Shown here piece by piece: positions 45,141 to 52,962 of a DNA stretch of 64,000 nucleotides. The translations under genes were made by a program, and so were the position numbers. The number at the start of each line of letters is the position of its first letter. The first letter of the stretch is position 1. The notes beneath the pieces are model-generated. The model did no database searches. It was not told where the DNA came from and saw nothing but the letters and a program-made list of their open reading frames with translations. Source of the stretch: Kocuria rhizophila DC2201 (lineage in GTDB: Bacteria > Actinomycetota > Actinomycetes > Actinomycetales > Micrococcaceae); the NCBI RefSeq assembly GCF_000010285.1, contig NC_010617.1, forward strand, positions 248,001 to 312,000, read 5' to 3'.

Positions 45141-45550
45141 GCAGCAAGGCCAAGGAATGGGGCGCGCTGGCGGAGCTGTGCCTGGTGCTGGCGGGAGCCC
45201 CGCTGGCGGTAATGGCTCCCCACGTGCTGTGGCAGGTCTTCGGGGAGCACCAGGCCACCGGGCCGCTCACCCTGCTGGCGCAGTTCCTGGCCACGTGCGT
45301 GGTCCTAGTGGTGCTCATGATGGTGGACACGCTCGTGGACGCCGCGTTCCTGGCCCTGACCCGGAGCCGGGTGGCCACCCAGATCTGCTCCGCCGTCGTG
45401 TTCGTGCTGGTGATTGCCGCGCTCTTCTCCGTGTGGGTGCCGTGGTCCGTGGGGCTCGTGCTGGTCAGCGTCGTCTCGGCACTGCTGGTGCTGCTGTTCT
45501 CCAAGCTTGTGACCGAGCGGTACCAGGGATTGCTGGAGCGGGACGGCTGA
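45137..45550 (+). CDS. Small four-helix membrane protein, unknown
   Basis: 137 residues with about four hydrophobic segments (LCLVLAGAPLAVMAPHV, LLAQFLATCVVLVVLMMV, ICSAVVFVLVIAALFSVWVPW, GLVLVSVVSALLVLLFSK). No family recognised. ATG at 45137 has CAGGAG at seven bases. Confidence 0.65.
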   Translation: MSSKAKEWGALAELCLVLAGAPLAVMAPHVLWQVFGEHQATGPLTLLAQFLATCVVLVVLMMVDTLVDAAFLALTRSRVATQICSAVVFVLVIAALFSVWVPWSVGLVLVSVVSALLVLLFSKLVTERYQGLLERDG

Positions 45551-45904
45551 GCGCGGGGCCGTGATGGCTTCGATCTCCAGACAGCGGACCCCGGCCACCA
45601 GAGGCGAGTCATAGCAACATCGCGAGCGCCCCGACGGGAGAACATCACGAAGCGGAGCACTGCCCGGAAGTGGGACCGCGCCCAAACCTATGTCGGCTGG
45701 GTTGCCATCCTCCTTCTAGGGATCAGCCTGACGGGCAGCGACCTGGGCATCGGGCCGGTCAACGTCTCTCACTCGCCGCGGCTGGGCGGGCTCGTGTTCC
45801 TCGTCGCCTTCCTGCAGATCGGCGTGAACATCCGCCGGGATGTGCGGGCGGCACGGCAGGCGGCGTCCCCCTAGATGTACTAACCGGGGACGTTGATCGA
45901 AGAC
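45551..45904. other. Transition spacer into the second accessory patch
   Basis: About 350 bp with less biased composition than the core genome. It holds the small hydrophobic frame at 45668-45874 and no other supported gene. Confidence 0.4.
45668..45874 (+). pseudogene. Small two-helix membrane protein, start missing
   Basis: The frame encodes two clear hydrophobic segments (YVGWVAILLLGISLTG and GGLVFLVAFLQIGVNI) and a basic end RRDVRAARQAASP. No ATG, GTG or TTG is found in frame near its beginning, so it is either a truncated gene at an insertion boundary or starts at a rare codon. Confidence 0.35.
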
Positions 45905-46456
45905 TTACGCGAAGAGTTGCCGAGCGGCGCGGCGGGCGAGATCGTCTGTTTGAAGATCGGGGGTAGCGCCTTCGGCTGCAAGGGATGCAAGCCCGTGAAC
46001 CAGGGACCAGGCCACGTGCGCTGCTTCCGAGGTTGTCAGGTGTGCCCTGCGTTCTGCGGGTATTGATTCGACGCCTGCCATAAGCGCCTCCATCGAGGAT
46101 GCCCGGGCTGCACTCAACTCACCGTCATCGGCGTGGAGCAGCTCCGGCCTGTGCATCACGGCGTAGTGGCCAGGGTGCTCACGTGCGAACCTGACGTACG
46201 CGACTGCTGCCTCGTCGAAGCCACCAGCCGTGGCTGCGGCCACATCGGCGGCAAGCAGGCGCAGACCTTGCGCGGCTAGCGCCGTGAGCAGGCCCCGTCG
46301 ATCGCCGAAATGATGCGCGGGTGCGCCATGCGAGACCCCGGCCCGACGGGCAAGCTCGCGCAGCGACAGTGAACTGGGTCCAACCTCGTCGATCATCTGC
46401 GCCGACTCGTCGAGGAGTGCTCGTCTTAGGTCGCCGTGGTGATATCCGTCGCTCAT
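45905..46456 (-). CDS. TetR-family transcriptional regulator
   Basis: 183 residues. HTH: HHGDLRRALLDESAQMID then LSLRELARRAGVSHGAPAHHFGDRRGLL. C-terminal WHG-type ligand domain (AREHPGHYAVMHRPELL). It is divergent from the DoxX gene, and the spacer contains a perfect palindrome (46510-46528), so it probably represses that gene and itself. ATG at 46456; GTG at 46462 possible. Confidence 0.88.
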   Translation of the reverse strand: MSDGYHHGDLRRALLDESAQMIDEVGPSSLSLRELARRAGVSHGAPAHHFGDRRGLLTALAAQGLRLLAADVAAATAGGFDEAAVAYVRFAREHPGHYAVMHRPELLHADDGELSAARASSMEALMAGVESIPAERRAHLTTSEAAHVAWSLVHGLASLAAEGATPDLQTDDLARRAARQLFA

Positions 46457-46509
46457 GACCACACCCTATGAGTTCGATCTAGGCATCGACCAGATCAAAG
46501 GCTAGCCTG

Positions 46510-46528
46510 ATCTAGTCATTGTCTAGAT
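46510..46528. promoter_or_regulatory. TetR operator candidate ATCTAG-N7-CTAGAT
   Basis: Perfect inverted repeat with 6-bp arms in the 83-bp spacer between the divergent tetR and doxX genes, 12 bp before the doxX start. Related GATCTAG/CTAG words occur at 46472 and 46501, suggesting more than one site. Confidence 0.55.
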
Positions 46529-46539
46529 AGGGAGTTCCC

Positions 46540-46995
46540 ATGGCACCTTTGCTCGTCCTACTCGTCTTCACAACTCTTGCCCGAGCGGTGGGGGCGCTGG
46601 GCGTCGGCTACGTCGCCTCCTGGCCCGCCGCCACGGCTGTGGGGCTGGCTGCCATGTTCATCGTGACCGGCGCCAGCCACTTCTTCCCTGCACGGCGGGC
46701 AGGGCTCATCGCCATCGTCCCACCGGCTCTCAAGCATCCCGCCGCGCTGGTCGCACTCACCGGCGTGCTCGAGCTGCTGGGTGCCGTCGCCCTTCTCGTT
46801 CCTCCCGAGGCGGGACAGCTGCGCGTGGCAGCAGCGCTCAGTCTGGCCGTGCTGCTGTTCGTGATGTTCCCCGCGAATGTCTACGCGTCACAAGCCCGTA
46901 GGTCTGAGCACTCACCCAACACGCCCCTGCCGCAGCGAACGGCGATGCAGTGCGTCTTCATCGCGGCGACACTCTTCGTGGCTCTGGCTTCATGA
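46540..46995 (+). CDS. DoxX-family membrane protein
   Basis: 151 residues, four hydrophobic helices. FIVTGASHFFPARRAGLIAIVPPALKHP is typical of DoxX-like proteins, as is the GVLELLGAVALLVP helix. Often found with TetR regulators in stress or quinone-related contexts. Its stop overlaps the start codon of the following IS481 transposase (ATGA). Confidence 0.8.
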   Translation: MAPLLVLLVFTTLARAVGALGVGYVASWPAATAVGLAAMFIVTGASHFFPARRAGLIAIVPPALKHPAALVALTGVLELLGAVALLVPPEAGQLRVAAALSLAVLLFVMFPANVYASQARRSEHSPNTPLPQRTAMQCVFIAATLFVALAS

Positions 46996-48038
46996 CACGA
47001 GGACATCACGCCAACGCCGCTCTCACGCCCCGACACCGACTCAAGGTCGCCCGTCTCGTCGTCGACGACGGCTGGCCGATCAGTGAAGTCGCCGCGCGGT
47101 TCCAAGTGTCATGGCCGACCGTGAAGAGATGGGTCGACCGCTACCTGGTCGGCGAGTCCATGCAGGACCGGTCGTCGCGCCCGAGGACTTCGCCGAACAA
47201 GACCCCGAAGTCGGTGACGAAGCGCTGCGTGAGCCTTCGAATGCGACTGCGGGAAGGGCCCGTTCAGCTCGCTTCCCGACTCGACATCGCACCGTCCACC
47301 GTGCATCGCATCCTCACCACGGCGCGCCTGAACCGGTTGTCCTACGTGGACCGCGCCACCGGTGAGCCCGTCCGCCGGTACGAGCACCCTCACCCCGGGT
47401 CGCTGGTTCACGTGGACGTGAAGAAGGTCGGGAACATCCCTGACGGTGGCGGTTGGCGGTACGTCGGCCGCCGCCAAGGCGAGAAGAACCGCGCCGCCAC
47501 GCCAGGCAAGCCGCGCAACCAGTACGGCGGCCCGAAACTCGGGTACGCGTTCGTCCACACCGTCATCGACGACCACTCCCGCGTCGCATACACCGAGGTC
47601 CACGACGACGAGACCGCCGTCACTGCCGTCGCCGTCCTTCGCCGGGCGGTGCAGTGGTTCGCCGGCCATGGCGTCACCATCGAGCGGGTGCTGTCGGACA
47701 ACGGTGGGGCGTACCGCTCGCACCTGTGGCGCGACACCTGCCATGGCCTGTCGATCACGCCGAAACGGACCTGCCCGTACCGCCCGCAGACCAATGGGAA
47801 GGTGGAGCGCTTCCACCGGACGATGGCCGACGGGTGGGCCTACGCCCGCTGCTACACCAGCGAGCAAGAACGCCGCGACGCGCTCGAGCCGTGGCTGGGG
47901 CACTACAACGAAGTGCGACCGCATACCGCGTGCGGTAACCAGCCGCCACTCACCAAACTCAGAGCGGCTGGCTACTCTTCGGTGGCTTCGACGCCCACGC
48001 CGGGCGGCTCCTCGGTGAAGAACTCGGGGTCCGAGTAG
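46992..48038 (+). CDS. IS481-family transposase lacking recognisable IS ends
   Basis: 348 residues. HTH (RLVVDDGWPISEVAARFQVSWPTVKRW) and DDE core: SLVHVDVKKVGNIPDGGG (D), VERVLSDNGGAYRS-type segment (D) and NGKVERFHRTMADGWAY (E). The normal C-terminus (PPITRL then LxGxY) is replaced after PPLTKL by about 25 residues read through into neighbouring DNA. At the 5' side the start codon overlaps the DoxX stop and no terminal repeat is visible. It looks like a core of an IS stripped of both ends. Confidence 0.85.
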   Translation: MTRGHHANAALTPRHRLKVARLVVDDGWPISEVAARFQVSWPTVKRWVDRYLVGESMQDRSSRPRTSPNKTPKSVTKRCVSLRMRLREGPVQLASRLDIAPSTVHRILTTARLNRLSYVDRATGEPVRRYEHPHPGSLVHVDVKKVGNIPDGGGWRYVGRRQGEKNRAATPGKPRNQYGGPKLGYAFVHTVIDDHSRVAYTEVHDDETAVTAVAVLRRAVQWFAGHGVTIERVLSDNGGAYRSHLWRDTCHGLSITPKRTCPYRPQTNGKVERFHRTMADGWAYARCYTSEQERRDALEPWLGHYNEVRPHTACGNQPPLTKLRAAGYSSVASTPTPGGSSVKNSGSE

Positions 48039-48673
48039 GGAAGGATCGTCCAGTGGAGATCCTCCGCCGAGTCGATCCGGCTAGGAACGGAGGCGTCTTG
48101 TTGGCGGGTGTGGTCCTGGATCAGATGCATCTGAACTACCTTGGCCGCTCGACGAATCTGCTCCACGATCCCCCCGGCGGGTATGTCCAGCGGCGAGGAG
48201 ATCCGGTCGGCTGCACGGTCGACATAGAAGCCAGCCTGCTTGTCGAGGTTCCGCTGCCGCGCCAACCCATGGAACGTCTCCAAGTCCGGCAACTGGTAGT
48301 ACTCGATCCGACGGTCTGGGTCCCAGAAGCCACCCAGACCTGACGCAAACTGCTCCGCCACCTGCAGCTTTTCTGCATGTGGTGCGCGGGTGGTGCGTAG
48401 GCCGTCCGGAACCCGAACCAGGCCAGGTTCGTGAGGCTGCACCCCGTAGAGGCTCAAAGGTGCACTCCACTCCCACTCGGCGGCCTCGTAAAGCCAGCGT
48501 GCCTTCGCCACTTCCTCCATCGCGAGCACCAGGAGCGCCTGAGCCCGGCCGGCACTGCCCCGGTCCGCCAGGGCGTGGGCATCCTCCACAAGCGCCACCG
48601 CGTTCGCCATCAGGGACTTCCACCATCGGCGCGCGAAGTCTGCGCTGACCTCTTCAACCTGCGGCTCGCCCAT
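47972..48673 (-). CDS. AbiV-family abortive infection protein
   Basis: 233 residues. The N-terminal half matches AbiV: SLMANAVALVEDAHALAD followed by RAQALLVLAMEEVAKARWLY. The rest is less conserved (FYVDRAADRI, AAKVVQMHLIQDHTRQQ). AbiV of Lactococcus blocks phage translation by interacting with a phage protein; other members are of unknown action. The 3' end overlaps the IS481 frame by 67 bp, so its native C-terminus may have been cut. ATG at 48673; a TTG at 48712 is in frame. Confidence 0.65.
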   Translation of the reverse strand: MGEPQVEEVSADFARRWWKSLMANAVALVEDAHALADRGSAGRAQALLVLAMEEVAKARWLYEAAEWEWSAPLSLYGVQPHEPGLVRVPDGLRTTRAPHAEKLQVAEQFASGLGGFWDPDRRIEYYQLPDLETFHGLARQRNLDKQAGFYVDRAADRISSPLDIPAGGIVEQIRRAAKVVQMHLIQDHTRQQDASVPSRIDSAEDLHWTILPYSDPEFFTEEPPGVGVEATEE

Positions 48674-48771
48674 GCAGCGAGTATCTCGCGTCACCGGCCG
48701 ATCCTCGATCAACGTCTCCGGTCAGTACACCTAGACGTTCCCGTCGGCACCAGGGGCAGGGATGCTTCCCC

Positions 48772-49317
48772 TCATTCCCCCGTGACCCCGTCGAGCGCCT
48801 CGCGCAACAGGTCCGCGTGGCCGCAGTGGCGGGCGTACTCCTCGATCATGTGGGTGATCACCCAGCGCGCGCTCGTGCCTCCGCCGACGGGCCGTTCCAC
48901 CGGGGCGTCCAGCGGGTTGGCGTGCTCCGCGGCGAAGAGGACCCACCGCTGCCGGGACGTCTCCACGGCGGAGGCCCAGAGGGCCCGCAGCTGCGTCGCG
49001 TCGTCGTCGGGGGCCGAGTTCCAGTCCCAGTCGGGGTCCTGCTGCCACTCCACGGCATCCCACGGTGAGCACGGTTCACCCCCGCTGAGCACGTGGCAGA
49101 ACCAGTGGTCCTCCACGTAGGCGAGGTGTTTGACCATCCCGCCCAGCGTCATGGTGGTGGGCAGCGGAGTGCTGTGCAGCTGTTCCGTGCTCAGTCCCTC
49201 CGTCTTCCAGCGGATCGTCGCGCGCAGGAAGTCCAGGAACCCGAACAGGCTGGTGGTCTCGTCCCCGTGCTGGGGCGGTTCCGGGCGGCCGTGCTCGTCC
49301 ATGGTGAGTGATGTCAT
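48772..49317 (-). CDS. DinB-family (DUF664) protein
   Basis: 181 residues. Three His positions fit the DinB metal site: MVKHLAYVEDHWF (first helix pair) and the C-terminal HMIEEYARHCGHADLLRE. The family includes mycothiol- or bacillithiol-dependent enzymes; DUF664 members are common in actinobacteria, often many per genome. ATG at 49317. Confidence 0.85.
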   Translation of the reverse strand: MTSLTMDEHGRPEPPQHGDETTSLFGFLDFLRATIRWKTEGLSTEQLHSTPLPTTMTLGGMVKHLAYVEDHWFCHVLSGGEPCSPWDAVEWQQDPDWDWNSAPDDDATQLRALWASAVETSRQRWVLFAAEHANPLDAPVERPVGGGTSARWVITHMIEEYARHCGHADLLREALDGVTGE

Positions 49318-49581
49318 GCGGCTCACACTAGGTCTCGCGGCACCCGACCCCCGTGCGCCACACCGGCGGACGCCGCCGCCGGGTCCCGTCCGTCTCGTCG
49401 GCCGCGCCAGCCCCGCGGCGTCGCGGTGCGCAGGGGCGGGGTCTGGGCCGCCGGGCGCAGATGTTACTCCCGAGTTGAAATGGTCCCGCGAGCCGGTGTT
49501 CTCCCGGTGTGACGCGGCCTACAGTGACAGTGCAGCCCACATGTGAAGTGCACATCCGAACACGCTGCAAAGGAGTCAGCC

Positions 49582-50646
49582 ATGAAGGTCTTCGGTCACG
49601 CAGAGCCCGGTGCCCCGGCGGAGGAGATGGACATCGAGCGTCCCGCGCTGGAGGGCACGGACGTCCTGGTCCGGGTCACGAACTCGGGAGTGTGCCACTC
49701 GGACGTCCACTGCCAGGACGGGTACTTCGACCTCGGCGACGCCGGACGCCACGAGCTCACCGCCGCGGGGGCCCAGTACCCCGTGGTGCTCGGCCACGAG
49801 ATCGTGGGGGAGGTGGTGGCCACCGGTCCGGACGCCACCGTGCAACCCGGTGACACCAAGTACATCGTCTACCCGTGGATCGGGTGCGGCGAGTGCCAGG
49901 CGTGCCAGGAGGACCGGGAGAACTACTGCAGCGGGAAGAAGCGCAACCTCTCGGTGCAGCTGGACGGCGGCTACGCCGAGGAGGTTCACGTCCCGGGAGA
50001 GCGCTACCTGATCCCGCTGGGCGACATCGACCCGTCCTTCGGTGCCACGCTCGCGTGCTCCGGGCTGACCTCGTACTCCGCGGTGCAGAAGATCATGCCG
50101 GTTCCCGCGGACAAGCCCGTGGCCGTGATCGGCGCCGGCGGCGTGGGACTCATGACCATCGCCGTCCTCAAGGCCCTGGGCCACGAGAACATCGTGGCCG
50201 TGGACATGAGCGAGGCCGCGCTGCGCAACGCCACCGCGGTGGGCGCCTCCGCGACCGTCACCGTGGGCGGGGAGAACCTGGTCAAGGACATCGTCGCGGC
50301 CGGCGGGGAGAAGATCGCCGCGGCAATTGACCTGGTCAACAACGGGGACACCTCCAGCGCCGCGCTGTTCGCCATGGCCAACGGCGGCACCCTGGTGAGC
50401 GTGGGGCTGTTCGGTGGTCAGTACTCGTTCCCCACCGCGCTCGCGGCGTTCAACCTGCTGAACATCCGCGGCAACTTCGTGGGCAGCCTCCCGGAGCTCA
50501 AAGAGCTCGTGAAGCTCGCCCAGGACGTGGAGCTGCCCCGGCCGCCCATCATGGAGGTCCCGCTCAGCGCCGAGCAGGTCAACGCGTCCCTGGACGGCCT
50601 GCGCAACCGCACGCTCAACGGCCGCGCGGTGCTCGTGGCGGACTGA
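49582..50646 (+). CDS. Zinc-dependent alcohol dehydrogenase
   Basis: 354 residues. Catalytic zinc Cys in NSGVCHSDVHCQDGYF and GHEIVGEVV, structural zinc cysteines in GCGECQACQEDRENYC, NAD motif VIGAGGVGLM. It interconverts alcohols and aldehydes; the SQUARE of specificity (ethanol or longer) cannot be told. ATG with AAAGGAG seven bases upstream. A short palindrome ATGTG-N5-CACAT (49538-49552) lies in the leader. Confidence 0.9.
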   Translation: MKVFGHAEPGAPAEEMDIERPALEGTDVLVRVTNSGVCHSDVHCQDGYFDLGDAGRHELTAAGAQYPVVLGHEIVGEVVATGPDATVQPGDTKYIVYPWIGCGECQACQEDRENYCSGKKRNLSVQLDGGYAEEVHVPGERYLIPLGDIDPSFGATLACSGLTSYSAVQKIMPVPADKPVAVIGAGGVGLMTIAVLKALGHENIVAVDMSEAALRNATAVGASATVTVGGENLVKDIVAAGGEKIAAAIDLVNNGDTSSAALFAMANGGTLVSVGLFGGQYSFPTALAAFNLLNIRGNFVGSLPELKELVKLAQDVELPRPPIMEVPLSAEQVNASLDGLRNRTLNGRAVLVAD

Positions 50647-50681
50647 CCCCGCACCGGGTCCTGGACCCACCGCGCACGACG

Positions 50682-50721
50682 ACGCCGTCGCCGCCCCGAT
50701 CTCACGGGCCGGCGACGGCGT
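50682..50721 (+). terminator. Terminator of the alcohol dehydrogenase gene
   Basis: Perfect 11-bp arms ACGCCGTCGCC (50682-50692) and GGCGACGGCGT (50711-50721) followed by TCG, 35 bp after the stop. Confidence 0.65.
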
Positions 50722-50799
50722 TCGTGCACCCGGGCGCACAACGCGCACGCGGGCACACCCCCAGCGCGGCCCGCCCCCCCCCATGCCGCACCCGGGCCG

Positions 50800-50830
50800 C
50801 CCGACTCCGTGTGGACAGCACGGAGTCGGG
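50800..50830 (-). terminator. Terminator of the cardiolipin synthase transcription unit
   Basis: Perfect 12-bp stem CCCGACTCCGTG/CACGGAGTCGGG with a 7-nt loop, 58 bp after the stop at 50889 on the minus strand. Confidence 0.75.
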
Positions 50831-50888
50831 CGACGCCGAGGGGACGGACGGTGCCCACCCGGCCGTGCGGCGTCGTCGTCGGAAGCGC

Positions 50889-52379
50889 TCAGAGCAGGCC
50901 GGAAGTAAGGCGGCAGACGTTCTCCACGAACTTGCGTCCCAGGGACCGCTTCTCCCAGGCGTCGAGGTCCAGGCGCGTGGAGTGCGCGGTGAACTGCTCC
51001 ACGATCCGCTCCATCCGCTCGCGGAACCCGTGGTCCACGATCATCACGGAGACCTCGAGGTCCAGGGCGAACGAGCGCTCGTCCATGTTGGAGGAGCCGA
51101 TCACCGAGACGATGTCGTCCACCAGCACGAACTTGGCGTGCAGCACCGTGGGGGAGCTGTAGCGGTGGATCTCCACCCCGGCGCGCGCGAGCTCCGAGTA
51201 GTAGGAGTTCTGGGCGTGCTGCGCGAGGAACTGGTCCGAGGTCTCACCCACGAACAGTTGGATCCGCACCCCCGCCTGGGCCTCCGTAGTGAGCGCGTGC
51301 AGCAGGGACTCGTCCGGCACGAAGTACGGGCTGGAGATCACCACGCGGTGGTTGGCGTTGTAGATCAGGTGGTTGAACAGCCGCAGGTTGTTCTCGGTCT
51401 CGAACCCGGGCCCGGAGGGCACCACCTGCGCGAACATGGGCCCGGAGGCCTGTTCGAGGGCGGCGGGGGACTCGTCCAGCAGCAGGTCGTCGGTCTCCGA
51501 GTACCAGTCCGAGACGAACACCGCGTTGAGCTCCGTGACCACGGCGCCGGTGCCCCGGATCATGAGGTCCTTCCACTGCCGGCCCTTCCGCACGTTCTTC
51601 GCCTTGTTGTACGAGCGGTGGATGATGTTCTGCGACCCGGTGTAGGCCACCTGCCCGTCCACCACCAGGATCTTGCGGTGGTTGCGCAGGTCCGGGCGCT
51701 GCCACTCACCGCGCCACGGCCGGACGGGGAGCATCCGCCGCCACGGCACCCCGGAGCGGTCGAACTCGCGCACCAGCTCCGCGTAGCCGGGGTAGCCCAG
51801 GGACCCCACGTGGTCGATGAGGATGCGCACCCGCACACCGCGCTCGTGGGCACGGATCAGGGCGTTGAGCAGGTCCCGGGAGACGTGGTCCACGGCCACG
51901 ATGTAGAACTCGAAGTGCACGTAGTCCGTGGCGGCGTCCACCTCCGCGGCCATCCGGGCCATGGCGAGGTGGTTGTCCGGGAGGATCTCGAAGTCGTTGC
52001 CGCCCACCATGGGAAGCGCCCCGAGGTTCTGGTTGAGCTCCGCGGTGGTGCGCACCCACTCCGGGTACCGGTCGAACTCTGGGCCCGGGGTCACGCCCTC
52101 GGGGGTGTTCTCCTGGATCACGTGGTTCATCCGGGCCTGCTTGGCCATCCGGGCCCGGGGCAGGCGGCTGGAGCCGATCACCACGAACAGCACGATGCCC
52201 GCGTACGGCACCAGGAAGATGCCCAGCAGCCACGCGAGCGCCACGGAGGGCCGCCTCTGGTGGGGGATCCAACCCAGCGCCACGAGCTTCAGCAGCAGGT
52301 CCAGTGCGACCAGCGCCAGCCGGATCCACTCCGGGACGGTGTCCGCCGGGAGCAGGTCGAAGGGTATCCAGGGATTCAT
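50889..52379 (-). CDS. cls: Cardiolipin synthase
   Basis: 496 residues. Two N-terminal membrane segments (LALVALDLLLKLVALGW, VALAWLLGIFLVPYAGIVLFVV), then two phospholipase-D HKD motifs: NHRKILVVDGQVAYTGSQN and LHAKFVLVDDIVSVIGSSN. It joins phosphatidylglycerol molecules (or PG with CDP-DAG) to make cardiolipin at the membrane. Starts 12 bp after the GNAT gene and is last in a purL-GNAT-cls run. Confidence 0.92.
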   Translation of the reverse strand: MNPWIPFDLLPADTVPEWIRLALVALDLLLKLVALGWIPHQRRPSVALAWLLGIFLVPYAGIVLFVVIGSSRLPRARMAKQARMNHVIQENTPEGVTPGPEFDRYPEWVRTTAELNQNLGALPMVGGNDFEILPDNHLAMARMAAEVDAATDYVHFEFYIVAVDHVSRDLLNALIRAHERGVRVRILIDHVGSLGYPGYAELVREFDRSGVPWRRMLPVRPWRGEWQRPDLRNHRKILVVDGQVAYTGSQNIIHRSYNKAKNVRKGRQWKDLMIRGTGAVVTELNAVFVSDWYSETDDLLLDESPAALEQASGPMFAQVVPSGPGFETENNLRLFNHLIYNANHRVVISSPYFVPDESLLHALTTEAQAGVRIQLFVGETSDQFLAQHAQNSYYSELARAGVEIHRYSSPTVLHAKFVLVDDIVSVIGSSNMDERSFALDLEVSVMIVDHGFRERMERIVEQFTAHSTRLDLDAWEKRSLGRKFVENVCRLTSGLL

Positions 52380-52391
52380 GGCAGCGTCTCG

Positions 52392-52907
52392 TCAGGGGCG
52401 GGGCAGACGGTACGAGATCTCAGAATCCGCGCAGTGGCGTCGCACGAAGCCGCGGCCCACCAGCAGCCGGTGGGCGGGTGCCATGTCCTCGGGCACGGCG
52501 GCGCACACGGCCCGGACGCCCGGGACTTCGAAGGCCCGCTCCACGAGGGCGTCCAACGCCTCACCGGCCGGGCCCCGGCGGTGCGTCCCCGGCACCAGGG
52601 AACTCTCCATCTCGAACTCCCCGTCCATGACGGGGCCCGTGAAGTCGGCGGTGCCCGCCGCCTGCCCCGAGGCGCGCTCCACCACGGCCAGGCACGTGTG
52701 CTCGGACTCCGTGACGAAGCGCTCCCCGGCCTCGATCGCACTGCGCGCCCAGACCGTGTTCTCCACGGAGGAGAAGCCCCACGCGAAGTGGGTCATGGTG
52801 GGGGCGTCCGCGGCTGTCTCCAGCTCGTCACGCGTGAACGGACGCAGCTCCATGTGATCGGCGTGCAACGGCTGCGGGGGTTTCGGTTGCGACAGTGGCT
52901 CCGGCAT
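52392..52907 (-). CDS. GNAT family N-acetyltransferase (RimJ/RimL type)
   Basis: 171 residues. Begins with a short linker, then ELRPFTRDELETAADAPTM; acetyl-CoA loop THRRGPAGEALDALVERAF and GRGFVRRHCADSEISYRL at the end. Likely acetylates a protein N-terminus or small molecule. Fifty-five bases after purL and twelve before cls, so probably cotranscribed. Confidence 0.8.
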   Translation of the reverse strand: MPEPLSQPKPPQPLHADHMELRPFTRDELETAADAPTMTHFAWGFSSVENTVWARSAIEAGERFVTESEHTCLAVVERASGQAAGTADFTGPVMDGEFEMESSLVPGTHRRGPAGEALDALVERAFEVPGVRAVCAAVPEDMAPAHRLLVGRGFVRRHCADSEISYRLPRP

Positions 52908-52962
52908 GGTGCGGCCCTTCCGTGGTCTCTCGTCCTGTCGTCTTGCGGTGGTCTCCCTGTCC

